From assembly GCF_023101205.1 (NCBI RefSeq), contig NZ_CP078078.1:124001-188000 (forward strand): a stretch of DNA of 64,000 nt, in the 5' to 3' direction. The notes under the pieces are model-generated. The model did not search any database. It saw nothing but the letters and a program-made list of their open reading frames with translations, and was not told where the DNA came from. Shown here one piece after another: positions 26,123 through 34,637 of this stretch. The position numbers and the translations under genes were made by a program. Numbering within the stretch: position 1 is the first letter of the stretch; each line of letters begins with the position of its first letter. This stretch comes from Microbacterium aurugineum. Lineage in GTDB: Bacteria > Actinomycetota > Actinomycetes > Actinomycetales > Microbacteriaceae.

Positions 26123-27036
26123 CAGTACTTCTGCCGGAACGCCCGGCGGATCACGAGGATGCCGGCCACGCCGACGATGAACAGCACGACCGCGACGGCC
26201 TGGCTGTAGCCGACCTTCGACTGGTTGAAGGCGAAGTCGTACACGAGGAACGACAGCGTGGCGGTGGCGTTGCCTGGCCCGCCCTTCGTCAGCAGCAGCA
26301 CGACGGCTGCAGAGGAGAACAGGGTCCACAGGAACTGCAGCATCGTGACGACGCCGACGAACTCGCGGCACATCGGCCAGGCGATGCTCCATATGCGGCG
26401 GAAGTGCCCGCATCCGTCGATCTCGGCGGCTTCGAACACCGAGGCGTCGATCGAGTTGAGACGGGCGGCGAGCATGATTGCCGAAACTGACATGCTGCAC
26501 CAGATCGTGACGATGATGATCGCCCACATGGCGCTGTCGCCGTTGGCGAGCCACGGGCGCGCGAGCTGGTCGAGACCAAGCGCGTCGAGGAACCCATTGA
26601 TCATGCCCTGCGGGGCGAAAACGCCCACGAAGACCATCGCCAGGGCGGATGCAGAGAGCAGCACGGGCGTGAACATGAGCGCACGCACGAAGCGATGTCC
26701 GCGGGGCTTGAGGTTCAGGTAGTAGGCGATCATGAACGCGCCGATGACGACGATCGGCAGCGTGACCACGAGCTGGAGGATCGTGTTGCCCGTCGCCAGC
26801 CACACCACGGGGTCGTTCACCAGGCGTACGAAGTTGTCGAGCCCGGCCGGTGTGCGCGGGGCGATCAGACCGCGCCAGTTCACGGTCGAGAAGTAGAAGA
26901 GGCTGACCAGGGGTCCGGTCGTGAAGACCAGGAACCACAGCAGTGCCGGAAGCGTGGCCGACAGCTGCACGAGCTCGCCACGTCGTCGGGCCTTCGCGCG
27001 TCGGAGGGCGACGACGTCGGGGGAGTAAGCGGTCAT
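26122..27036 (-). CDS. carbohydrate ABC importer permease (MalF type)
   Basis: 304 residues and six membrane helices, with the EAA loop VFEAAEIDGCGHFRRIWSIAWP. It forms the channel with the permease encoded after it. Its ATG (CAT on the plus strand at 27034-27036) lies 60 nt after the binding-protein gene, across a strong hairpin, so it is probably expressed at a lower level than the binding protein. Confidence 0.88.
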   Translation of the reverse strand: MTAYSPDVVALRRAKARRRGELVQLSATLPALLWFLVFTTGPLVSLFYFSTVNWRGLIAPRTPAGLDNFVRLVNDPVVWLATGNTILQLVVTLPIVVIGAFMIAYYLNLKPRGHRFVRALMFTPVLLSASALAMVFVGVFAPQGMINGFLDALGLDQLARPWLANGDSAMWAIIIVTIWCSMSVSAIMLAARLNSIDASVFEAAEIDGCGHFRRIWSIAWPMCREFVGVVTMLQFLWTLFSSAAVVLLLTKGGPGNATATLSFLVYDFAFNQSKVGYSQAVAVVLFIVGVAGILVIRRAFRQKY

Positions 27037-27059
27037 GGGGAGGGCTCCAGCAGTGAGGA

Positions 27060-27089
27060 GGGCGGCCCGGCGCTGTGGCCGGGCCGCCC
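27060..27089 (-). terminator. hairpin between binding-protein and permease genes
   Basis: A perfect 12-bp stem GGGCGGCCCGGC/GCCGGGCCGCCC with a 6-nt loop begins 7 nt after the binding-protein stop. Lack of a T-run and the two permease genes behind it suggest partial termination or 3' stabilisation, giving more binding protein than permease. Confidence 0.7.
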
Positions 27090-27096
27090 AGACGGG

Positions 27097-28377
27097 TTAC
27101 TTCGCGGCGACGTAGATGTCGTCGACGGTCTTGCAGATCGTCGCGGCATCGGTGCCGGGGGTGAACGCGACCGACGTCGCGCGGTACATCGGGTTGGACA
27201 CATCGGCCGGCACGTAGATGTCGGGCATGACCGGGAAGTCGACGGACTCGGGCAGCTCGGTCAGCGACTGTGCGAGCAGCGGCGAGGTGACGCCGGACGT
27301 GTCGCCGCCGAAGTCGGCGACCGGGATCACGCCGCCTTCGTCGAGGATGCCCTTGAGCACATCGTTGCCGTACATGTAGGTGATGAGCTTCTCGACCGAG
27401 CCGATCTTCTCCTGGCCGTTCGGGCTGATCCACCAGCCGGCGGAGGTCGAGCCACGGTAGGCGAGAGGCTTGTCGAACGGTGCCCCCTCGGCGACGGGGA
27501 GTCCGCCGAGCACGGTCGCCGCGGCCAGCTCCTCCGACGCGGACGGGTAGGCCCACGAACCGAGCGGTGCGATCGCGGCCTGGCCATCGAGATACGCGGC
27601 CTGCGCCTGGTCGGCCGTGTAGCCCTCGACGCCGTCGACGAAGACGCCGGCGTTGCGCAGCTCGACCAGAAGCTCGATGCCCTTCATCGCGTCGGGGTTG
27701 TCGCACGTGGCGCCCTCGGCGTAGACCTGCTTGGCCTCTTCGGTGGAGAGGAACATCTCCAGGAACTGCAGGAAGATCTTCTGGCCCGACCAGTCGATGC
27801 CGCCGAGCACGACGGGTGCGATACCCGCGGCGCGCAGCTTCTCAGTGGCGTCGATGAGCTCGTCGGTCGTGGTCGGCACGGCATCGATACCGGCCTCGGC
27901 CAGCAGATCGGTGTTGTACCACCACGGCCACGTGAAGCCGGAGTAGGGGAAGGCACGGATGTTGTCTTCGGCGTCGGTCCAGTCGACCAGTGCGTCGTCG
28001 GGGATGCGGTCGGCGATGCCCCACTCTTCGATGTAGTTGTTCACGGGCACGACGGCACCGTTGATCGCCCAGTCGAGTTGCTTCTCGAGGAGTCCGACCA
28101 GCAGCACGTCGGCTTCTTCCCCGGCGAGGAGGGACGTCTCGTACACCTGGTTGAGGTTGTCTCCCGACTCGAGCACCTTGACCTCGATGCCGGTCTCTTC
28201 GGTGAACGCCTCGAAGGCGTCGAACAGCGGCTCATTCTGCGCCTGGCCGGCGGTCCAGTTGGTCTGGACGACGATCCGGTCAGGCGACGACGGCTCGCTG
28301 CTCGCGCAGCCGCCGAGGGCCGCGGCGAGCACGAACGCGCTGGCACCTGCCAGGGGGATGGACACGCGCTTCTGCAC
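27097..28377 (-). CDS. extracellular sugar-binding lipoprotein of a CUT1 importer
   Basis: 426 residues with a lipoprotein signal peptide ending LGGC, then a family 1 solute-binding fold (EPLFDAFEAFTEETGIEVKVLESG, and the aromatic-rich GFTWPWWYN pocket region). The GTG at 28377 is chosen because AAGGAGG stands 5-6 nt before it. The frame is open to 28452 without a Shine-Dalgarno. It is the first gene of the operon binding protein-permease-permease-GH9, so the ligand is probably the oligosaccharide cut by GH9. Confidence 0.88.
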   Translation of the reverse strand: MQKRVSIPLAGASAFVLAAALGGCASSEPSSPDRIVVQTNWTAGQAQNEPLFDAFEAFTEETGIEVKVLESGDNLNQVYETSLLAGEEADVLLVGLLEKQLDWAINGAVVPVNNYIEEWGIADRIPDDALVDWTDAEDNIRAFPYSGFTWPWWYNTDLLAEAGIDAVPTTTDELIDATEKLRAAGIAPVVLGGIDWSGQKIFLQFLEMFLSTEEAKQVYAEGATCDNPDAMKGIELLVELRNAGVFVDGVEGYTADQAQAAYLDGQAAIAPLGSWAYPSASEELAAATVLGGLPVAEGAPFDKPLAYRGSTSAGWWISPNGQEKIGSVEKLITYMYGNDVLKGILDEGGVIPVADFGGDTSGVTSPLLAQSLTELPESVDFPVMPDIYVPADVSNPMYRATSVAFTPGTDAATICKTVDDIYVAAK

Positions 28378-28422
28378 GGAGGACCTCCTTCTCGGGCCGG
28401 TCGGGTGCCGGCGGTTCCTGGA

Positions 28423-28464
28423 ATGGTACTGTCTCGGACTCAAAGTGGTCAATACTGGTATTGA
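28423..28464 (-). promoter_or_regulatory. promoter and GntR-type operator of the GH9/CUT1 operon
   Basis: On the minus strand, TTGACC (28452-28447) and TACCAT (28428-28423) are spaced 18 bp and make a recognisable -35/-10 pair. Over the -35 sits the palindrome TCAATA-CTGG-TATTGA (28449-28464), part of TGGTCAATACTGGTAT (28446-28461). This last word recurs with 14 of 16 identities upstream of the GntR gene at 40668-40683. Confidence 0.7.
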
Positions 28465-28498
28465 ATCTCGTGATCAAACGGTGACACGTCGTTGGCTC

Positions 28499-29452
28499 TC
28501 AGTCCTGCTCGGGGAACACGACCACGCCCTTGACGAAGTCCGACGGCCTGGTCTCCATCAGCTCGTAGGCCTGGTCGACGTCTTCCAGAGCGAACGTGTG
28601 GGTGATGAGCGGCCGATAGCTGAAGCGGCCGTCGGCGATCATCGCGAGGCCGTCGGCCATCGCGCGCAACGTGCGCGGGCGTGACGGGGAGAAGCCGTTC
28701 ACGATCGTCGCCCCCTTGTACCAGAGCTCCATGTCCATCGGGGCGTCTCCGGTGTGGTGGTACCCGACGATGCAGACGGTGCCGTACGGGCGTACGAGCG
28801 ATGACGATGTCGCCAGTGCTGAGGTGGCACCCGCGGCCTCGATGACCACGTCCATCCGCTGTTCGCGGTCGCCCGTCGCCGAAGTGAACGCTGCGGGGAG
28901 TTCGTCGGGGTGGTGGGCCTCGTGGGCACCGAGTGCGAGCGCCCGTGCGCGCGCTGCGGGGTTCGGATCGACGGCCACCAGAAGCCCGGGAAGGCGGGCC
29001 GCGGCGAGCTGCACGAGCCCGAGACCCATGAATCCGAGGCCCACGACCGCGACGCGGTCGCCAGGGCGGATGCTGGTGCGCGAGAGGGCCTCTTCGAGGT
29101 CGGCGAGGGGCTCGCCGATCACATGCTCCGCCGCGAAGCCGGCGGGGACGCGCAGGATCGAGTCGGCGTCGAGGGTGACCTTCGTTGCGAAGCCGTCTCC
29201 GCCGAGGCCGGTGACGACCTCGCCGACGCTCCAGCGCCCGTGCGGATCGCCGACCGCGCTGATGCGCCCGACCGTCTCGTGCCCGAGCCGCACGGGAGCA
29301 TCGGGGGTTCCATGCTCTCTCCACGGCGTGCGGTCCGATGTGCACACACCGCAGGCGAGCACGTCGATCACGACCTGTGAGGGCGTCGGGATCGGATCGG
29401 GCGCACTCACGATCTCGGAGCGGCGGGGGCCGATGACCTGGCTGATGAGCAT
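28499..29452 (-). CDS. zinc-type alcohol/polyol dehydrogenase, short form
   Basis: A 317-residue MDR-family dehydrogenase, with ACGVCTSD and LGHETVGRISAVGD providing the catalytic-zinc ligands and VAVVGLGFMGLGLVQLAA the NAD(P)-binding motif. The structural-zinc Cys-rich loop usual near residue 95 is missing, so the protein is shorter than most relatives (about 340). ATG 29452 follows GGAGGAG. It is divergent from an oxidoreductase gene and has an AAGTGGTTGT half-operator in the shared region. The substrate is probably a sugar or sugar-derived alcohol. Confidence 0.87.
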   Translation of the reverse strand: MLISQVIGPRRSEIVSAPDPIPTPSQVVIDVLACGVCTSDRTPWREHGTPDAPVRLGHETVGRISAVGDPHGRWSVGEVVTGLGGDGFATKVTLDADSILRVPAGFAAEHVIGEPLADLEEALSRTSIRPGDRVAVVGLGFMGLGLVQLAAARLPGLLVAVDPNPAARARALALGAHEAHHPDELPAAFTSATGDREQRMDVVIEAAGATSALATSSSLVRPYGTVCIVGYHHTGDAPMDMELWYKGATIVNGFSPSRPRTLRAMADGLAMIADGRFSYRPLITHTFALEDVDQAYELMETRPSDFVKGVVVFPEQD

Positions 29453-29600
29453 GGATTTCTCCTCCGGCTGGCGTCGTTGCGATGGCCGCTCGCTTGTCTC
29501 AAATGGATAGCAAGTGGTTGTGCTCATCATAGAAGCGTATTAGCTTGGCCCTCAGTGGTATTTTTGTGGACTACTGCAAGTGCTCAAAGGAGAGGCCATA
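29453..29600. promoter_or_regulatory. divergent promoter region with GntR-like sites
   Basis: The gap holds CAAGTGGTTGT (29511-29521) on the dehydrogenase side and AGTGGTATTTTTGTGGAC (29554-29571) on the oxidoreductase side. The second closely matches the element at 47133-47151 upstream of another oxidoreductase. The stretch 29520-29570 is AT-rich relative to its surroundings, as expected for promoters. The individual -10/-35 boxes are not clear. Confidence 0.55.
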
Positions 29601-29636
29601 GTGTACCAATTCACCCATCGAGCAGGGCCGCGATGA
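29601..29636 (+). CDS. possible 11-residue leader peptide coupled to the oxidoreductase
   Basis: A GTG at 29601 lies 5 nt after the excellent Shine-Dalgarno AAAGGAGAGG (29586-29595). It encodes MYQFTHRAGPR and stops at TGA 29634-29636, overlapping the ATG of the next gene as ATGA. The following gene has only a weak GCAGGG before its own start, so translation of the short ORF may drive it. This is a proposal from sequence alone. Confidence 0.5.
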   Translation: MYQFTHRAGPR

Positions 29637-30703
29637 CGGCGGTCCGCACCGCAGCCGTGATCGGCGCGGGTTCGCAGGGTGCCGTGCACGCTTTCGGCCT
29701 CTCCCATATCCCGAACCTGCGCATCGTCGCGATCAGCGACGTCGACCAGGTGGCTGCGACCGCGCTTGCCGCACGCCACGACGCGCAGGCCTACACCGAC
29801 GTCGAGCGCCTGTTCGCCGAGCAGCGCGTCGATCTACTGAGTGTGTGCGCTCCCGCAGCCGCTCACCCTGTCATCGTCGCCCTCGCCCTCGCACACGGGG
29901 TGACCGCGATCCACTGCGAGAAGCCCATGGCCCTCACCTACGGCGAAGCGCGCCGGTTGGTCGAGACCGCGGCCGCCCACGGAGCCACGCTGACCATCAA
30001 CCATCAGCGCCGCTTCGATCGTATGCATCGCGCCGTACGCGAGCGCGTCGCCGGCGGAGCGATCGGTGAGCTCCTCGGCGCCCAGGGCTACTGCGCCAAC
30101 CTATTCGACTGGGGATCGCACACGATCGACCTGCTGCGCCTGCACCTGGGCGACCCGACCGCGACCTCCGTCTTGGCGCAGATCGACGTCGCCGCGCGCA
30201 AGCGGGTCTACGGGGCGCCCACCGAGACTGCCGGAGTCGCCACGGTGCGCTTCGACTCGGGGATCGACGCGGTCATCACGACAGGACGCGACGAGCCGCT
30301 GCATCCGCTCGGCCACAACGGGATCGTGATCCAGGGCGCCAGCGGCAGGGTCGACGTGTTCGGCGGACGCGCCGTCATCCACGCCGACGGGGAGCTCCCG
30401 GTCGAGATCCTCGAGAGCGTCGGCGAGGAGTTCAGGATCGAGCTCGGCGGGGTCGACCCTGCCGTCATCGAGCAGACAGCCCTTGCCCTCGCCGACCTCG
30501 TGCACTCCGCCGAGACCGGCGCAGCGCCGGTGCTCGCCGCCCGCCACGGCCTCGCCGCCGCAGAGATCGTCTTCGCGGCCTATGAGTCGAGCGTGCGCCG
30601 CGGGCTGGTACGCCTTCCCCTTGATGTGTTCGACAACGCGCTGCAGCGCGGACTCGACGAGGGGCTGTGGGCACCGGCGACCGAGATCGTGTCGACGTAC
30701 TGA
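29633..30703 (+). CDS. Gfo/Idh/MocA-family oxidoreductase
   Basis: 356 residues with N-terminal Rossmann AAVIGAGSQGAVHAFGL and the family lysine in HCEKPMAL. The C-terminal alpha/beta domain has RRFDRMHRAV in place of the more usual substrate motif and DWGSHTIDLLRLHLGD. These enzymes oxidise or epimerise sugar hydroxyls with NAD(P). It is first in a unit leading to the Opp-type importer, and two relatives occur at 39.5 and 46.1 kb. ATG 29633 gives the standard N-terminus. Confidence 0.88.
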   Translation: MTAVRTAAVIGAGSQGAVHAFGLSHIPNLRIVAISDVDQVAATALAARHDAQAYTDVERLFAEQRVDLLSVCAPAAAHPVIVALALAHGVTAIHCEKPMALTYGEARRLVETAAAHGATLTINHQRRFDRMHRAVRERVAGGAIGELLGAQGYCANLFDWGSHTIDLLRLHLGDPTATSVLAQIDVAARKRVYGAPTETAGVATVRFDSGIDAVITTGRDEPLHPLGHNGIVIQGASGRVDVFGGRAVIHADGELPVEILESVGEEFRIELGGVDPAVIEQTALALADLVHSAETGAAPVLAARHGLAAAEIVFAAYESSVRRGLVRLPLDVFDNALQRGLDEGLWAPATEIVSTY

Positions 30704-30738
30704 CTGAGAGAGATGGATGAGATGAGAGAGGCCGTGGC

Positions 30739-31722
30739 ATGAGAGTGCTCCTGCGGCGAGGACTGTTCTATCTGATCACCGCGTTCGCGGCGATCACGAT
30801 CAACTTCTTCCTGCCCCGGATGATGCCGGGAGACCCGATCGAACGCATGCTGACCCGATTTCAGGGACAGCTCAGCCCCGACGCGGTGTACGCGCTTCGC
30901 CAGCTGTTCGGTCAGGGCGACGACAACCTGTGGACCCAGTACTGGGAATACTGGGGCAACATCTTCACCGGCAACTTGGGGGTGTCGATCAGCGCCTACC
31001 CTGCGCAGGTGTCGACCATGATCCTGCAGGGACTGCCGTGGACGCTGTCACTCATCGGCATCTGCACCGTGCTCAGCTTCGTGATCGGCGTCGGTCTCGG
31101 CATGCTCGTCGGCTGGCGGCGCGGGTCCTGGCTCGATGGCCTCGTGCCGGCGACCACCTTCATCTCGTCGATCCCCTACTTCTGGTTCGGCCTGATCATG
31201 GTCTACATCTTCGCCGTGACGCTGCACTGGTTCCCCCTCTCCGGCGGCTATCAGCCGGGACTCATCCCCGGATGGAACCTCGAGTTCATCGGCAGCGTGA
31301 TCTCCTACGGCATGCTCCCGGCGATCACGATCATCGTGTCGTCGATCGGTGGATGGCTGCTCGGCATGCGCAACATGATGGTCACCACCCTCAGCGAGGA
31401 CTACGTGCTGCTCGCGCAGGCCAAGGGCCTCAAGACCGGTCGCGTCATGCGCACGTACGCGGGGCGCAACGCCGTGCTTCCCTCACTCGCCAGCTTCGCG
31501 ATGTCGCTCGGCTTCCTGGTCGGCGGTTCGATCGTCACCGAGGTCGTCTTCAACTACCCGGGGCTCGGCTACACGCTCTTCCAGGCCGTGCAGCAGCAGG
31601 ACTACCCGCTCATGCAGGGCATCTTCCTCGTGATCACCATCACCGTGCTCGTGGCCAACCTCGTGGCGGACTTCGCCTACGTGCTCCTCGACCCGCGCAC
31701 CCGACAGGAGGCCCGCCGATGA
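30739..31722 (+). CDS. Opp/Dpp-type ABC importer permease (DppB-like)
   Basis: 327 residues. The N-terminal helix is followed by NFFLPRMMPGDPIERML, the usual DppB start, then five more helices and the binding-protein-dependent transport loop LLAQAKGLKTGRVMRTYAGRN. Although named for peptides, this class also imports oligosaccharides (for example chitin and cellobiose oligomers), which fits the neighbours. The stop overlaps the next ATG as ATGA. Confidence 0.9.
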   Translation: MRVLLRRGLFYLITAFAAITINFFLPRMMPGDPIERMLTRFQGQLSPDAVYALRQLFGQGDDNLWTQYWEYWGNIFTGNLGVSISAYPAQVSTMILQGLPWTLSLIGICTVLSFVIGVGLGMLVGWRRGSWLDGLVPATTFISSIPYFWFGLIMVYIFAVTLHWFPLSGGYQPGLIPGWNLEFIGSVISYGMLPAITIIVSSIGGWLLGMRNMMVTTLSEDYVLLAQAKGLKTGRVMRTYAGRNAVLPSLASFAMSLGFLVGGSIVTEVVFNYPGLGYTLFQAVQQQDYPLMQGIFLVITITVLVANLVADFAYVLLDPRTRQEARR

Positions 31723-33602
31723 CAACCCCGCTCACCGCCACCATCGCCGCTCCGACGCCGACGCCGAAGAAGGGCCGCAACCTCGACTGGCTGCGCGGCC
31801 TGCGCTCGACGAAGATCATCGTCGGCGGAACCGTGTTCCTGTTCTTCGTGCTGGTCGCGATCTTCGGGCCCATGCTCCTCACGACCGACCCCAGCGCGGT
31901 GAGCACCGACGTGCTCCTCCCGCCCTCGCCCGAGCACTGGCTCGGCACCACCCACACCGGGCAGGACCTGTTCGCCCAGATGGTCTACGGCACCAGGATC
32001 TCGATGTTCGTCGGCGTGGTCTCGGCGTTCTTCGCGACTGGGCTGTCCCTGATCGTCGGCCTCACCGCCGGCTACGTGGGCGGGCTCGGCGACGAGCTCC
32101 TCTCGGTGCTCTCCAACATCTTTCTCGTGATCCCTGGCCTCCCGCTCGTCGTGATCCTCGCCGGCTACCTGCCCAGCACCGGATCGGTCGGCATCATCAT
32201 CGTGATCGCGATCACCGGATGGGCGTGGGGCGCGAGGGTGCTGCGGGCCCAGACCCTGTCGCTGCGCAACCGCGACTTCGTCGAAGCAGCGCGCGTCGCC
32301 GGCGACCGCACCTTCCGCATCATCTGGAGCGAGATCCTCCCCAACATGCTCGCGATCGTCGCCTCGTCGTTCCTCGCGACCGTGACCGGCGGCATCCTCA
32401 CCCAGGCCGGACTCGCGTTCCTCGGCATGACCGACGTGACCGAGTGGTCGTGGGGAGGCATCCTCTACTGGGCGCAGAACAGCTCGGCGCTGCTTTACGG
32501 CGCCTGGTGGTGGTTCGTCCCGCCGGGGCTCGCGATCGCCGTGGTCGGCACTGCACTGGCCCTGGTCAACTTCGGCATCGACGAGTTCGTCAACCCTCGA
32601 CTGCGCGCCGCGGGGCTGGGCACCAAGGCCGGCACCAAGACGCAGTTCAAGCGTCCGCGCCAGCCACTGCTGAACCTGCGTCGTCCGCGCCGCGACCTCG
32701 ACGACACCGGCGACTTCGTCGCGGGCGAGACCGTGCTGCAGATCTCGAACCTCACGGTCGAGTACCAGACGCACGATGGTGCCTTCCGCGCGGTCGACGA
32801 CGTCAGCCTCACGCTCCACCGCGGCGAGATCGTCGGTCTTGCGGGCGAGTCGGGGTCAGGCAAGACCACGCTCGCGTACGCCGTGACACGGCTCCTGCGT
32901 CCGCCCGCTGTGATCACGAACGGCGAGATCGTCTACACGGGGCGCGACGGGGAGCACCTCGACGTGCTCGCCCTCGACGATCGCGACTTGAAGGCGTTTC
33001 GCTGGTCGGAGATCGCGATGGTGCTGCAGTCGGCCATGAACGCCCTGAACCCGGTGATCTCGATCGGCGACCAGATCGAGGACGTGTTCATCGATCACGA
33101 TCTGCGCCTGAGCAAAGAGGAACGTCGTCGCCGCGCGGGCGAGCTGCTGCGCACAGTCGGCATCGACCCGATCCGCCTCGCCAGCTACCCGCACCAGCTC
33201 AGCGGCGGCATGCGTCAGCGCGTCATGATCGCCATGGCGCTGTCGCTCAAGCCGCGCGTGATCATCATGGATGAGCCCACCACCGCTCTCGACGTGATCG
33301 TGCAGCGCAGCATCATCGAGGAGATCGCGCGCCTGCGGCACGACTTCGGCTTCGCGGTGCTGTTCATCACGCACGACCTCGGGCTCCTGCTCGAGATCAG
33401 CGACCGCGTCGGCGTCATGCGCAAGGGACGCCTGGTGGAGGAGAACACCCCCGCCGCGCTGCTCGAGCATGCAGAGAACGACTACACCCGCCACTTGCTG
33501 AAGTCCTTCCCGAGTCTGCGCGGCAACGCGCCGATCGCGGGCGGCGGCCGCTACATCGCGGAGGACGGCGAGCACGCCTCCGAGGAAGTGGGAGCACGAT
33601 GA
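31719..33602 (+). CDS. fused Opp-type permease (DppC-like) and ATPase (DppD-like)
   Basis: A 627-residue two-domain protein. Residues about 1-310 are a six-helix DppC permease (VEAARVAGDRTFRIIWSEILPN loop). After a basic linker (about 305-345), residues about 345-627 are an ABC ATPase with Walker A GESGSGKTT, signature QLSGGMRQR and Walker B VIIMDEPTTALD. The fusion fixes one permease to one ATPase. There is no stop or frameshift at the junction. ATG 31719 overlaps the previous stop. It partners with the DppF-like ATPase and the family 5 binding protein that follow. Confidence 0.9.
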   Translation: MTTPLTATIAAPTPTPKKGRNLDWLRGLRSTKIIVGGTVFLFFVLVAIFGPMLLTTDPSAVSTDVLLPPSPEHWLGTTHTGQDLFAQMVYGTRISMFVGVVSAFFATGLSLIVGLTAGYVGGLGDELLSVLSNIFLVIPGLPLVVILAGYLPSTGSVGIIIVIAITGWAWGARVLRAQTLSLRNRDFVEAARVAGDRTFRIIWSEILPNMLAIVASSFLATVTGGILTQAGLAFLGMTDVTEWSWGGILYWAQNSSALLYGAWWWFVPPGLAIAVVGTALALVNFGIDEFVNPRLRAAGLGTKAGTKTQFKRPRQPLLNLRRPRRDLDDTGDFVAGETVLQISNLTVEYQTHDGAFRAVDDVSLTLHRGEIVGLAGESGSGKTTLAYAVTRLLRPPAVITNGEIVYTGRDGEHLDVLALDDRDLKAFRWSEIAMVLQSAMNALNPVISIGDQIEDVFIDHDLRLSKEERRRRAGELLRTVGIDPIRLASYPHQLSGGMRQRVMIAMALSLKPRVIIMDEPTTALDVIVQRSIIEEIARLRHDFGFAVLFITHDLGLLLEISDRVGVMRKGRLVEENTPAALLEHAENDYTRHLLKSFPSLRGNAPIAGGGRYIAEDGEHASEEVGAR

Positions 33603-34558
33603 CCACCCTGCACGCGGTCAACCTCACCAAGGACTACCACCTCGGTCGACGCGGCGACACGCTGCGCGCGGTCGACGGCGTCTCACTCACGGTGCGGCCG
33701 GGCGAGACCGTCGCCCTGGTCGGAGAGTCCGGCAGCGGCAAGTCGACCATGGCGAAGATGATCCTGCGCATCACCGACCCCACCGGCGGCGAGCTGCGGC
33801 TCGACGACGACGTGGTCCCGCAGGGGCAGCAGGGCGTGCGCGCCTATCGTTCGCGGGTGCAGATGGTGTTCCAGGACCCTTTCGCGTCGCTCAACCCGCT
33901 GCGTACGGTGCGGCACCACTTGCGTCGACCGCTCCGGGTGCACCGCATCGTGCGCGGGCCGAAGGAGGAGCAGGCGGAGCTGGAGCGTCTGCTCGACTCG
34001 GTCAACCTGTCGGCGGAGTACCTCGACAAGTTTCCGCACGAGCTCTCCGGAGGCCAGCGCCAGCGCGTCGCGATCGCCCGGGCGCTCGCACCACGCCCCG
34101 AGGTTCTGATCGCCGATGAGCCTGTGTCGATGCTCGACGTGTCGATCCGCATGGAGATCCTCGAACTGCTCGACCGTCTCAAGCTCGACCGCAACCTCGC
34201 GGTGCTCTACATCACGCACGACCTCGCGACCGCGCGGCACTTCTCGAGCCAGATCGTGGTGATGCGCAACGGCCGTGTGGTCGAGCGCGGCCCGAGCGAC
34301 GAGGTGATCGCGGCCCCCATCCACCCCTACACGCAGCTCCTGGTGCGCGCGGCCCCCGATCCGCGCTCCGATCCGTTCGAGGTCGATGTCGACCGACGCC
34401 TCCGCCACCCCGAAGTGCCGGTGGGCGATGCGGATCCGACCGGAGAGAGCGGCGTCGGCGGCGTCCACTGGGCGCGCGAGTGGGAGGGCGACGAGAGCGT
34501 CGCCCGCCTGCTCACCGACAGCCGCATCGCAGGGAAGGAGGGCACGGGCGTCGCCTAG
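33599..34558 (+). CDS. Opp-type ABC importer ATPase (DppF-like)
   Basis: A 319-residue ABC ATPase: Walker A GESGSGKST, Q-loop VQMVFQDPFASLNP, signature ELSGGQRQR, Walker B VLIADEPVSMLDVS and H-loop YITHDLATARHF. The C-terminal oligopeptide extension (PIHPYTQLLVRAAPDP) confirms the Opp/Dpp class. ATG 33599 overlaps the fusion gene as ATGA. It provides the second nucleotide-binding site next to the ATPase half of the fusion protein. Confidence 0.92.
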   Translation: MTTLHAVNLTKDYHLGRRGDTLRAVDGVSLTVRPGETVALVGESGSGKSTMAKMILRITDPTGGELRLDDDVVPQGQQGVRAYRSRVQMVFQDPFASLNPLRTVRHHLRRPLRVHRIVRGPKEEQAELERLLDSVNLSAEYLDKFPHELSGGQRQRVAIARALAPRPEVLIADEPVSMLDVSIRMEILELLDRLKLDRNLAVLYITHDLATARHFSSQIVVMRNGRVVERGPSDEVIAAPIHPYTQLLVRAAPDPRSDPFEVDVDRRLRHPEVPVGDADPTGESGVGGVHWAREWEGDESVARLLTDSRIAGKEGTGVA

Positions 34559-34637
34559 CCGCGCCACCGCAGTTCCGCATGACCCCGCAGTGTCTTCGCA
34601 GTCCTATGACTCGCAGTCTCAACGAAAGGAAGTCGGC

